A stretch of DNA of 64,000 nt from Sphingomonas endolithica. GTDB lineage: Bacteria; Pseudomonadota; Alphaproteobacteria; Sphingomonadales; Sphingomonadaceae. Positions within the stretch are counted from its first letter, which is position 1. The number at the start of each line of letters is the position of its first letter. The stretch is from assembly GCF_025231525.1 (NCBI RefSeq), contig NZ_CP103057.1:620001-684000 (forward strand), given 5' to 3'. Below are positions 8,895-16,309 of the stretch, in pieces. The position numbers and the translations under genes are program-made. A model generated the notes under the pieces. The model saw only the letters and a list, made by a program, of their open reading frames with translations, ran no database searches and was not told the DNA's origin.

Positions 8895-9670
8895 TGCTTG
8901 CGGACAGCCATTGTCACCTCAATTACAAGGGCTTGGTCGAGGATCAGCAGGCGGTGCTGGAACGTGCCCGCGCGCGCGGCGTGACGGCCATGCTGAACAT
9001 CGCCACGCGTGAAAGCGAGTGGGATGACGTGCTGGGCACGGCGGAGCGCGAACGCGATGTCTGGGCGACGGTCGGCATCCATCCGCACGAAGCCGACAAG
9101 CACGCGCATGTCGATACGGCCAAGCTGGTGGAGCGCGCAGCGCATCCGCGCGTCGTCGGCCTGGGCGAGAGTGGGCTGGATTATTATTACGAGCATAGCG
9201 ACCGCGAGCGCCAGCGAGCGAGCTTCCGGGCGCACATCGCCGCCGCTCGCGAGACTCAGTTGCCGATCGTCGTGCACACGCGCGATGCAGAGGAGGATAC
9301 GGCAACGATCCTGCGCGAGGAGATGGGGAAGGGGGCTTATCTTGGCGTCATCCATTGCTTCACCGCGAGCGGAGCCTTCGCTGACATCGCGCTCGATCTT
9401 GGGTTCATGATCTCGATCTCCGGGATCGTCACGTTCAAGAACGCGCGCGATCTGCAGGAAACCGCTACGCGGCTGCCGCTCGATCGGCTGCTGGTCGAGA
9501 CGGACGCCCCATTTCTGGCGCCGGTGCCGCATCGTGGCAAGACGGGCGAACCCGCCTTCGTGGCGGATACCGCGGCGTTCCTCGCCGCGCTGCGCGGTGA
9601 GAGCGTAGAGGATCTGACCCAAGCGACGGCAAACAACTTCCATCGTCTGTTTGCGAAAACCCTGCAGTGA
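8894..9670 (+). CDS. TatD-family metal-dependent DNase
   Basis: This 258-residue TIM-barrel hydrolase has the metal ligands of the TatD family: SHCH (His6, His8), GESGLDYY with the bridging Glu, IVVHTRDAEED, GVIHCF and VETDAPFLAP. Family members are 3'-5' DNases or nucleases; the metG-neighbour type is often called YcfH. It lies inside a translationally coupled run, metG-tatD-metallohydrolase-protease, common in alphaproteobacteria. Confidence 0.94.
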   Translation: MLADSHCHLNYKGLVEDQQAVLERARARGVTAMLNIATRESEWDDVLGTAERERDVWATVGIHPHEADKHAHVDTAKLVERAAHPRVVGLGESGLDYYYEHSDRERQRASFRAHIAAARETQLPIVVHTRDAEEDTATILREEMGKGAYLGVIHCFTASGAFADIALDLGFMISISGIVTFKNARDLQETATRLPLDRLLVETDAPFLAPVPHRGKTGEPAFVADTAAFLAALRGESVEDLTQATANNFHRLFAKTLQ

Positions 9671-9672
9671 CG

Positions 9673-10437
9673 ATGAAGGTTCGCATTCTTGGCTCGGGTA
9701 CCTCGTCCGGCGTGCCTCGGATCGGCAACGATTGGGGCGCCTGCGATCCCACGGAGCCACGCAACCGCCGTACGCGCGCGTCGATCCTGGTAGAAACGGC
9801 AACGACGCGCATCCTGGTGGATACCAGCCCTGAGATGCGTGAACAGCTGCTCGCTGCCGATGTGGCCGACGTGGATGCCGTGATCTGGACGCATGATCAT
9901 GCCGACCACTGCCACGGCATCGACGATCTGCGGCAGGTGTATCACGCCCGCGGGCGACCGGTACGCGGACTGGCCCGGCAAGCCACACTGACGGCGCTCA
10001 CGACGCGCTTCGGCTATGTGTTCGGCGGCAATGACGGCTATCCACCGATCGTCGCAGGTGAACAATTGCCCGACGGCCTGACGATCGGCGACATTCAGGT
10101 GCGGGTGGTCGATCAACCGCACGGCAGCATCCATTCCGCCGGCCTGCGCTTCGATAACAGCGGCGCATCGATCGGATATGCTACCGATTTCAACGTGTTG
10201 ACTAGCGAAATGAGGTCTCTGTATCAGGATCTCGACGTGTGGATTGTTGACGCGCTGCGGCGCTATCCGCATCCGTCGCACCCGGAACTCGCGGCAGTGC
10301 TCGGCTGGGTAGGGGAGTTGCATCCCGGGCGATCGGCACTGATCCATATGGACCAGTCCATGGACTATGCGACACTGTTGCGCGAACTCCCTCCCGGCGT
10401 GGAGCCCGGCTATGACGGGCTGGAATTCACTGTATGA
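9673..10437 (+). CDS. MBL-fold metallohydrolase (PhnP-like)
   Basis: This protein of about 254 residues has the metallo-beta-lactamase zinc motif THDHADHCHG (HxHxDH). Its start, MKVRILGSGTSSGVPRIG, is typical of the PhnP/cyclic-phosphodiesterase branch, whose members hydrolyse cyclic phosphate or phosphodiester bonds. Further ligands appear in DQPHGSIHSAG, YATDFNV and an IHMDQ segment near the end. I prefer the ATG at 9673; a GTG at 9667 overlapping the tatD stop would add two residues. The true substrate is not evident from sequence. Confidence 0.9.
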   Translation: MKVRILGSGTSSGVPRIGNDWGACDPTEPRNRRTRASILVETATTRILVDTSPEMREQLLAADVADVDAVIWTHDHADHCHGIDDLRQVYHARGRPVRGLARQATLTALTTRFGYVFGGNDGYPPIVAGEQLPDGLTIGDIQVRVVDQPHGSIHSAGLRFDNSGASIGYATDFNVLTSEMRSLYQDLDVWIVDALRRYPHPSHPELAAVLGWVGELHPGRSALIHMDQSMDYATLLRELPPGVEPGYDGLEFTV

Positions 10438-11045
10438 ACGATGATGGCGCCAGCTTCGCCTATCTGGCGCTGATGTTGGTGTTGCCGCTGTCGGCGTTGA
10501 TCGCCCGCCGGCTGCCGCTCGGCTCGATGATCAAGATGGCGCTTGCCTGGGTGGCGATCTTCGGCGTCTTGATCGTGCTCGTCGGCAACTGGCCACGCGT
10601 CGCACCCATGTTCCAATCAGCGGCAGACACGCTCGGCATCAGCGATCAAGCGGTATCCGGTGGAACAGTCCGCATACGAATGGCGGAGGATGGTCATTTC
10701 TGGGCATCCGTCGCCATTAACGGCGTGCAGCGTCGCATGCTGGTGGATAGTGGCGCCGCAACGACGGCGATCTCGGCGCGCACTGCACAGGCCGCTGGGC
10801 TGGATTTGGCTGAGAATAGCTTTCCGACGATCATCAGCACCGCCAACGGGCAAATCAGCGTACAGCGTGCGACCGTAGCGAAGCTCGATCTTGGTGCGAT
10901 CCACGCGGTCGATCTTCCGGTCGTAGTGTCGCCGGCATTTGGCGATACCGACGTGATCGGCATGAACTTTCTGTCACAGCTCAAATCCTGGCGCGTGGAG
11001 AACGGCTTCCTGATCCTTGAGCCGCATACTTCATTCGTCCCCTGA
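10434..11045 (+). CDS. Membrane-anchored retropepsin-like aspartic protease (clan AA)
   Basis: This 203-residue protein has two N-terminal membrane segments (about 7-24 and 34-51), then a periplasmic retropepsin-like domain. The catalytic motif MLVDSGAATTAIS places the active Asp at 105. Only one such motif exists, so like retropepsins it must dimerise to be active. The DVIGMNFLSQ block near the end matches the second conserved element. It corresponds to the short clan AA protease family of alphaproteobacteria; substrates are unknown to me. Its start overlaps the metallohydrolase stop (ATGA). Confidence 0.87.
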   Translation: MNDDGASFAYLALMLVLPLSALIARRLPLGSMIKMALAWVAIFGVLIVLVGNWPRVAPMFQSAADTLGISDQAVSGGTVRIRMAEDGHFWASVAINGVQRRMLVDSGAATTAISARTAQAAGLDLAENSFPTIISTANGQISVQRATVAKLDLGAIHAVDLPVVVSPAFGDTDVIGMNFLSQLKSWRVENGFLILEPHTSFVP

Positions 11046-11086
11046 TCGATTTGGATTTAACATAATGTATATTATCGGACTTGCCG

Positions 11087-11860
11087 ATGTCGGGTAAGCA
11101 GGGCGGCCCATCGTCCCCGATCGATCGCTTAGTCGCCATCATGGCACGCCTGCGCGATCCCGAAACCGGCTGCGAATGGGATGTCGCCCAGGATTTTGCC
11201 TCGATCGCGCCGTACACGATCGAGGAAGCGTATGAGGTTGCTGATGCGATCGCGCGAAACGATATGGCTGAGTTGAAGGACGAACTCGGCGATCTGTTGC
11301 TGCAGGTGATCTTTCACAGCCGCATTGCCGAGGAAGCCGGTGTGTTCGCGCTGAACGATGTCGTAGCCTCGATCAGCGACAAAATGGAACGTCGGCATCC
11401 CCATATCTTTGGTGATACGGCCAATGGCGGGCATCACCTTTGGGAGCAGATCAAGGCCGAGGAACGTCGCCGCAAAGGTGCAGGCGGCGCGCTGGACGGC
11501 GTGGCGATCGGGCTGCCCGCTTTGTTGCGTGCCGAAAAGCTACAGAAACGTGCCGCGCGAACCGGGTTCGACTGGCCCGACGCCGAGGGTCCGCGTGCCA
11601 AGGTGATCGAAGAGATTCCCGAGATCGACGCTGCATCCGAGGCCGAACGCGAAGAAGAGGTTGGCGACCTGCTCTTCTCGGTCGTCAATTGGGCGCGCCA
11701 CCTGGGCATTGATCCGGAGGCGGCGTTGCGCTCCGCCAATGCAAAGTTCGAGCGCCGTTTCCAAGGTATGGAAAAACTGGCTGGCGAGACGTTCGCCGGC
11801 TTGCCGCTGGAGCAGAAGGAAGCGTTGTGGCAGTCGGTCAAGACACCGGCTCGGGAATGA
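11087..11860 (+). CDS. mazG: Nucleoside triphosphate pyrophosphohydrolase MazG
   Basis: This 257-residue protein is the two-domain MazG type that hydrolyses NTPs to NMP and pyrophosphate. The N-terminal domain carries the metal-binding EEAYE (46-50) and ELGD (66-69) motifs. The C-terminal repeat holds EEVGDLLFSVVNWARHLG. The ATG at 11087 is preferred; a TTG at 11081 would add two residues. The last 23 bases overlap the end of the convergent GNAT gene. Confidence 0.95.
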   Translation: MSGKQGGPSSPIDRLVAIMARLRDPETGCEWDVAQDFASIAPYTIEEAYEVADAIARNDMAELKDELGDLLLQVIFHSRIAEEAGVFALNDVVASISDKMERRHPHIFGDTANGGHHLWEQIKAEERRRKGAGGALDGVAIGLPALLRAEKLQKRAARTGFDWPDAEGPRAKVIEEIPEIDAASEAEREEEVGDLLFSVVNWARHLGIDPEAALRSANAKFERRFQGMEKLAGETFAGLPLEQKEALWQSVKTPARE

Positions 11861-12473
11861 CCGCGCTGGCATACGGCGCATGCACCTGCCAGCCGAGCGC
11901 GGTGTAGAGCGCCCTTCCCTCGACCGTTGCCACCAGAACATTGCGTGACAGGCCTGATCGCCGCTGCTGAGAAAGCTGCGACATGACCACGCGTCCGAGT
12001 CCACGCCGCCGGTGCTCGCCGGCGGTAACGATCCTATCGTAGACGAACACGCCTTGTGCCTCGGCAGCGTAGCCGCTGGCGGCTAAAGTACTGTCTTGCG
12101 TAATGACCTGTACTCGGACCGAGCCACCGGTCCAGTCGATCTCCACATGATAGCCGACCGGTAGCTCGGCGCCAGGAACGTGCATCGGGCCGGTCATCAT
12201 CCAGGATGGGGCCTGTAACTGCCAACGGGTCGATAACAACTGCCGCAACGCCGAATCCTCAGTGCACAGCTTGATGAAGATGCGCGTCCGATCGATCTTC
12301 TGGCTCAGTGCGACGATCTCAGGCGTTGGCGCAGCGAATACATAGCGGCTGCACTCAACCTCGGAGCGCGTGTCCACCCGCCAGCCACCGCAATCGGGAA
12401 CGGGCAGCGGAAGCCCACGGGCGATCGAGCGAGCGTGAAGCCAACCCGCCACAAGATCGGGGTCGGCGCCCAC
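11838..12473 (-). CDS. GNAT-family N-acetyltransferase
   Basis: This protein of about 211 residues has an acetyl-CoA-binding region in its C-terminal third: VFVYDRIVTAGEHRRRGLG, where RRRGLG fits the Q/RxxGxG/A motif, followed by ALYTALGWQVH. The N-terminal half is less recognisable. I placed the start at the GTG at 12473, two bases after the hflX stop. A much longer frame continues upstream but only re-reads hflX DNA. It is probably the last gene of the hfq-hflX transcript. The acceptor substrate cannot be inferred. Confidence 0.75.
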   Translation of the reverse strand: MGADPDLVAGWLHARSIARGLPLPVPDCGGWRVDTRSEVECSRYVFAAPTPEIVALSQKIDRTRIFIKLCTEDSALRQLLSTRWQLQAPSWMMTGPMHVPGAELPVGYHVEIDWTGGSVRVQVITQDSTLAASGYAAEAQGVFVYDRIVTAGEHRRRGLGRVVMSQLSQQRRSGLSRNVLVATVEGRALYTALGWQVHAPYASAVIPEPVS

Positions 12474-12474
12474 G

Positions 12475-13800
12475 CTAGTGCCCGGCGCGTTGCCCGAAAC
12501 GGTCGAAGTCGCGTGGAGCCATGCGCACGTCGTACCTGGCACGGTCACCCTCGACGTCCTGACCCAGCACCTCGCCATGGGCGTGTAGCCAGGCCGCACC
12601 GGCGCCGTCACCGGCATCCAGCTCGATATGATAGTCACGGTGCCCTTCGGTGACCAAGGTCGCGATCGTCTCGAGCAGTCCGGGGACCCCTTCCCCGCTC
12701 AGCGCCGAGATCGCCACGACATCGTCGCGCCGTGCCGCTTCGCCGATCAGCTCGGCGCGGTCTTGCTCGTCCAACAAGTCGAGCTTGTTCCATGCCTCGA
12801 TCCGCGGCGTGGTGTCGGCCACCCCGATATCGCGCAATACCGCCTCGACATCGTCGCGCTGCGCCGTCGTGTCGGGGTGCGCGATGTCGCGTACGTGGAT
12901 CAGCAGGTCGGCCGATACCACTTCTTCCAGCGTCGCCTTGAACGCCGCGACCAACTGCGTGGGCAGTTCGGACACGAAGCCGACCGTATCGGACAGGATC
13001 ACCTTGTCGATCCCGGGCAGGCTGATCTGCCGGAGCGTCGGATCGAGCGTGGCGAAGAGCAGATCCTCGGCCATCACGGCAGCGCCGGTCAGGCGGTTGA
13101 ACAAGGTGGACTTGCCGGCATTGGTATAGCCGACCAAGGCGATCACCGGCCACGGCGCACGTTGCCGCCGATCACGGTGCAACCCGCGCGTGCGGGCGAC
13201 CTTTTCCAATTCCTTCTTCAGCCCGGCCATGCGATCGCGGATCAAGCGCCTATCGGCCTCGATCTGCGTTTCACCCGGGCCGCCCAGGAAGCCGAAGCCG
13301 CCGCGCTGGCGTTCGAGGTGAGTCCAGCTGCGCACCAGGCGTCCGGCCTGGTAGTCGAGATGGGCGAGTTCGACCTGCAAACGGCCCTCTGCCGTTGCCG
13401 CGCGCTCGCCGAAGATTTCGAGGATCAAGCCGGTACGATCGATCACCTTGGCCTTCAGCTCTTTCTCCAAATTGCGCTGCTGCACCGGCGAGAGCGCCGC
13501 ATCGAACACGACGAGGTCCGCTTCCTCCATTCGTACGGTCGTCGCCAGCATCTCGACCTGCCCGCTGCCGAGCAGGGTCGAGGGCCGTGGCGCGCGAATA
13601 CGGAACGACACCTTGTCGGCGACGACGACGCCGATCGCGGCTGCAAGCCCCGCGGTCTCGTCCAGTCGTGCGGCTACATCGCGGGAGGATGCGCCGTGTT
13701 CTGGAAACACCACAACGGCCCGGGCGCCCCGGGCGAACTCGTCACGATCACGCTCGAAACCGTTGGTCAAAGCTGCACTCTCAATCCTGCTCTTCATCAT
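12475..13800 (-). CDS. hflX: Ribosome-associated GTPase HflX
   Basis: This 441-residue GTPase binds ribosomes and rescues stalled or heat-damaged ones. An N-terminal HflX domain ends in the glycine-rich [18 protein letters not shown] block (about 168-185). The G domain follows with G1 GYTNAGKST (224-232), G3 DTVGF (271-275), G4 NKLD (338-341) and G5 SALSGEG. The start overlaps the end of hfq by 20 bases, the conserved hfq-hflX linkage of proteobacteria. Confidence 0.96.
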   Translation of the reverse strand: MMKSRIESAALTNGFERDRDEFARGARAVVVFPEHGASSRDVAARLDETAGLAAAIGVVVADKVSFRIRAPRPSTLLGSGQVEMLATTVRMEEADLVVFDAALSPVQQRNLEKELKAKVIDRTGLILEIFGERAATAEGRLQVELAHLDYQAGRLVRSWTHLERQRGGFGFLGGPGETQIEADRRLIRDRMAGLKKELEKVARTRGLHRDRRQRAPWPVIALVGYTNAGKSTLFNRLTGAAVMAEDLLFATLDPTLRQISLPGIDKVILSDTVGFVSELPTQLVAAFKATLEEVVSADLLIHVRDIAHPDTTAQRDDVEAVLRDIGVADTTPRIEAWNKLDLLDEQDRAELIGEAARRDDVVAISALSGEGVPGLLETIATLVTEGHRDYHIELDAGDGAGAAWLHAHGEVLGQDVEGDRARYDVRMAPRDFDRFGQRAGH

Positions 13801-14284
13801 CCGACATATCGGCCGGCTCGTCTGCCAAATTCAGCGGATGCGCCGGTTGGATCGTCGACACAGCGTGCTTGTAGACCAGTTGCGACATGCCATCGCGCTG
13901 CAGCAGCATGCAGAAGAGGTCGAACGCCGCGATCTGCCCCTGCAGCATCACACCGTTGACCAGGAACATGGTGACGCTGTCCTCCGATTTGCGGACCGCG
14001 TTCAGGAAGATCTCCTGCAGCAATGGCTGCCGCTTCTGCGCCTCGCCCACCGCATTGACGATCGCGGCGACATCGATCGCGCCGGACGGCATGATCGTCG
14101 AAATGGCGTGCTTGTAGATCAGCTGGGACTGGCCGTCGCGGCGCAGCAGCACTGAGAAGTTATCGAACCAGGTGACGATCCCCTGCAGCTTGACGCCCTT
14201 GACGAGGAACATCGTCACCGGCGTCTTCGACCGGCGTAGGGCGTTGAGGAAGAGATCCTGGAGAGCGGGTTGTTTGTCGGCCAT
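13781..14284 (-). CDS. hfq: RNA chaperone Hfq with two tandem Sm domains
   Basis: This 167-residue protein contains two full Hfq domains, at about residues 5-68 and 85-150, joined by a roughly 16-residue linker. Hfq is normally 70-100 residues and forms hexamers that pair small RNAs with mRNAs. Both copies keep the proximal-site residues: Gln9/Gln90, Phe in the FDNF/FDLF turn, and the Lys-His of YKHAIST (57-63) and YKHAVST (138-144). Copy 2 has Met where copy 1 has Lys in the KLQG element, and Lys-Ser in place of Arg-Ser on the rim. A trimer of such chains would make a pseudo-hexamer. I recall tandem Hfq being reported in sphingomonads. A short acidic tail ends the protein. AAAGGA precedes the start. 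Confidence 0.95.
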   Translation of the reverse strand: MADKQPALQDLFLNALRRSKTPVTMFLVKGVKLQGIVTWFDNFSVLLRRDGQSQLIYKHAISTIMPSGAIDVAAIVNAVGEAQKRQPLLQEIFLNAVRKSEDSVTMFLVNGVMLQGQIAAFDLFCMLLQRDGMSQLVYKHAVSTIQPAHPLNLADEPADMSDDEEQD

Positions 14285-14304
14285 CGGTCGATCCTTTGTT
14301 CTTG

Positions 14305-14319
14305 GCGGGAATTTCCCGC
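14305..14319. promoter_or_regulatory. Palindrome in the hfq leader
   Basis: GCGGGAA-T-TTCCCGC is a perfect 7-bp dyad around one base, 21 bases before the hfq start codon. It could be an operator or a hairpin in the 5' leader. Hfq commonly controls its own translation, but nothing here proves that. Confidence 0.3.
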
Positions 14320-14433
14320 ATGGCGCCGTTTCCCGGCGTCGGCCGGCGCAGGTTGCTCCGCCATCGCTAATTTAGGCACTGCCCGCCCCAACGTCTACCG
14401 GCGTCCAGCAAAAAGGGTGGTCCGGGCGAAGAC

Positions 14434-14478
14434 AAAGTTGAGAAAGTCGGCCTGTATCGTGTTGGTTTTATCAACTTT
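14434..14478. promoter_or_regulatory. AAAGTTGA...TCAACTTT paired half-sites, copy 1
   Basis: Half-sites AAAGTTGA (14434-14441) and TCAACTTT (14471-14478) face each other across 29 bases. The same pair with the same 29-base spacing occurs at 53390-53434. The inner GA after the first half-site, and the CA after the second, are also shared. It lies about 150 bp upstream of hfq. The function is unknown; a regulator-binding site is one reading. Confidence 0.4.
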
Positions 14479-14607
14479 CAACCGGGCGTCGGATTGGCCG
14501 GCTCGCGATGTTCGTAGCGGTTGTGCAGGTTCATAGGCGTGTAGGACAGCGGTTTTTTTGCGGCGCGGACGCGACGCCTGCCGCGCTCCGAGGGAACTAC
14601 CATTAGC

Positions 14608-14870
14608 GTCACTCCGGACTTGTTCGGCAACTATCCCTTTCAAACATGATTTGTCATCCCCGCGAAGGCGGGGATCCATAGTGGCGGGCTTAGCGGCTGA
14701 AATGCAGACGTTCGAGTATATGGATCCCCGCCTGCGCGGGGATGACGGCGAACGACTTGTTTAAGCGGTACAATTGCCGACTTGTTCAACCCAGCGGCTT
14801 GCAAGGCGGATAGTGCCTTGGAGGCAAAACGTGCAGCGCGGTGGACCCCGGAACAAGTCCGGGATGATGC
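14608..14870. repeat. Interrupted inverted repeat of the GGAACAAGTCC family
   Basis: The right arm at 14839-14863 is identical over 25 bases to the right arm of the element inside ispDF (22591-22615). A weaker left arm at 14608-14627 (core CTCCGGACTTGTTCGG) faces it. A different, intact element lies between the arms at 14653-14746. The simplest reading is an old element split by a newer one, but independent decay is possible. Confidence 0.55.
14653..14746. repeat. REPIN-like inverted repeat, ATCCCCGC family
   Basis: Two 28-base arms, 14653-14680 and 14719-14746, are inverted copies with 27 of 28 positions matching. Each arm is itself a small hairpin (ATCCCCGC / GCGGGGAT around four bases). 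The same arm sequence forms the element at 29365-29440. Two hairpin-forming repeats in inverted order is the layout of REPINs, which are moved by a transposase encoded elsewhere. Confidence 0.85.
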
Positions 14871-14931
14871 CGTGGCTTGGGGCCGCGGGCTGTGGACTGT
14901 GAAAGCGGCCTGCACGTTGCCGGCCATCCGA

Positions 14932-16305
14932 TCACTCGTCGCGCGTCTCGGTGATGCCCAGCAGCTTGAGCTTCCGGTGCAGCGCGGAGCGTTCCATGCC
15001 GATGAAGTGCGCCGTGCGGGAGATATTGCCCGAGAAGCGGCGGATCTGGACGCGGAGATATTCGCGTTCGAAGGTCTCGCGTGCCTCGCGCAGCGGCGAA
15101 CCCATGATCGCGCTGCCGCCGCCGCCCAATTCGCCCGGATCACCCAGTACCTCGGCAGGCAGCAGATCGAGATCGATCCGCCCGATCCGGTCGCCGGGCG
15201 CCATGATGATCGTGCGTTCCACGACATTGCGCAATTGGCGAACGTTGCCGGGCCATTCGTAGCTCTGCAGCGCAACCATCGCGTCGGAGGCGATCTCCGG
15301 CGTCGGCACGCGACGTTCCGAGGCGTAATGCGCCATGAAATGGTTCACCAGCGCCGGAATATCCTCACGCCGCTCCGACAGGTTCGGGATGAGCACGGGA
15401 ACGACGTTCAGGCGATAATACAGGTCTTCGCGAAAACGGCCTTCGGCAATCTCGTGCACCAGATCACGCGCCGTGGCCGAGACGACGCGGACATCGACCT
15501 TTACCACGCGCTGCCCCCCTACCCGCGTGAAGCTCTGGTCGGTCAGCACGCGCAGGATGCGCCCCTGCGTAGCGATCGGCATGTCGGCGATCTCGTCCAG
15601 GAACAGCGTGCCGCCATGCGCTTGTTCGAGCAATCCCGGGCGCACCAGGTCGCCGCTCTCTTCGCTGCCGAACAATTCCTCCTCGACGCGTTCGGGCGTC
15701 ATACGCGCCGCGCTGACGATGATGAACGGCGCGTCGGCACGCTGGCTCCAGCCGTGCAGCAGGCGCGCGGCGACTTCCTTGCCGACGCCCGCCCCGCCCA
15801 TCACCAGCACCCGGCTGCCGGTCGAAGCAACGCGCTTCAAGGTCGCACGCACGCCATTTATCGCGGTCGAGTTGCCGGTGAGATCTGTGTCCCGCCCGAC
15901 GCTGGCGCGGAGCGACGCCACTTCGCGGCGCAGCGCCTCGGTCTCCGTAGCGCGCGCGATCATCAGCAGCAGGCGTTCGGCCTCGAACGGCTTTTCGATG
16001 AAATCGACCGCGCCACGCCTGACCGCGGCCACCGCCGTATCGAGATTGCCGTGTCCGGAAATGACCAGCACCGGGATCGAGGGATCGCGGCGCTTCAACT
16101 CGTCGAGCAGTTCCAAGCCGTCCAATCGCGAGCCCTTGAGCCAGACGTCGAGCAGCACCAGCGACGGCCGCCGCGCGGCGATCGCCTCCAGCGCCGAATC
16201 ACTGTCGGCAGCGCTGCGGGCTTCATAGCCTTCGTCTTCGAGGACCCCGGCGACGAGTTCCCGGATATCGCGTTCGTCGTCGACGATGAGGATGTCGAGC
16301 GCCAT
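14932..16305 (-). CDS. ntrX: Response regulator NtrX
   Basis: This 457-residue regulator is the partner of NtrY. The receiver domain (about 1-120) has phospho-acceptor Asp53 and the conserved EKPF lysine. The AAA+ domain has Walker A GGAGVGKE and GGTLFLDEIADMP. Where NtrC proteins have the GAFTGA sigma-54 contact loop, this protein reads ESGDLVRPG, so it probably does not open sigma-54 promoters the usual way. A Fis-type helix-turn-helix ends the protein (ISRTAHFIGMERSALHRKL). The start at 16305 is four bases from the ntrY stop. Alphaproteobacterial NtrYX is linked to nitrogen metabolism, redox/oxygen response and envelope control. Confidence 0.93.
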   Translation of the reverse strand: MALDILIVDDERDIRELVAGVLEDEGYEARSAADSDSALEAIAARRPSLVLLDVWLKGSRLDGLELLDELKRRDPSIPVLVISGHGNLDTAVAAVRRGAVDFIEKPFEAERLLLMIARATETEALRREVASLRASVGRDTDLTGNSTAINGVRATLKRVASTGSRVLVMGGAGVGKEVAARLLHGWSQRADAPFIIVSAARMTPERVEEELFGSEESGDLVRPGLLEQAHGGTLFLDEIADMPIATQGRILRVLTDQSFTRVGGQRVVKVDVRVVSATARDLVHEIAEGRFREDLYYRLNVVPVLIPNLSERREDIPALVNHFMAHYASERRVPTPEIASDAMVALQSYEWPGNVRQLRNVVERTIIMAPGDRIGRIDLDLLPAEVLGDPGELGGGGSAIMGSPLREARETFEREYLRVQIRRFSGNISRTAHFIGMERSALHRKLKLLGITETRDE

Positions 16306-16309
16306 GGCG

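Larger units (their letters stand above)
14285..14931. other. 647-bp gap between hfq and ntrX, filled with repeats
   Basis: No gene is visible here. From the hfq side it holds the hfq leader with a short palindrome, a 45-bp AAAGTTGA/TCAACTTT pattern, and a T-run near 14552. It then holds a composite of inverted-repeat elements (14608-14870), with a complete element of one family lying between the arms of another. The alphaproteobacterial order often has trkA between ntrX and hfq; it is absent here. Confidence 0.6.

Noticed and set aside
12628..13959. Long plus-strand open frames opposite hflX and hfq
   Set aside because: They are antisense shadows with His/Arg/Pro-rich composition, while the minus strand encodes well-conserved HflX and Hfq.
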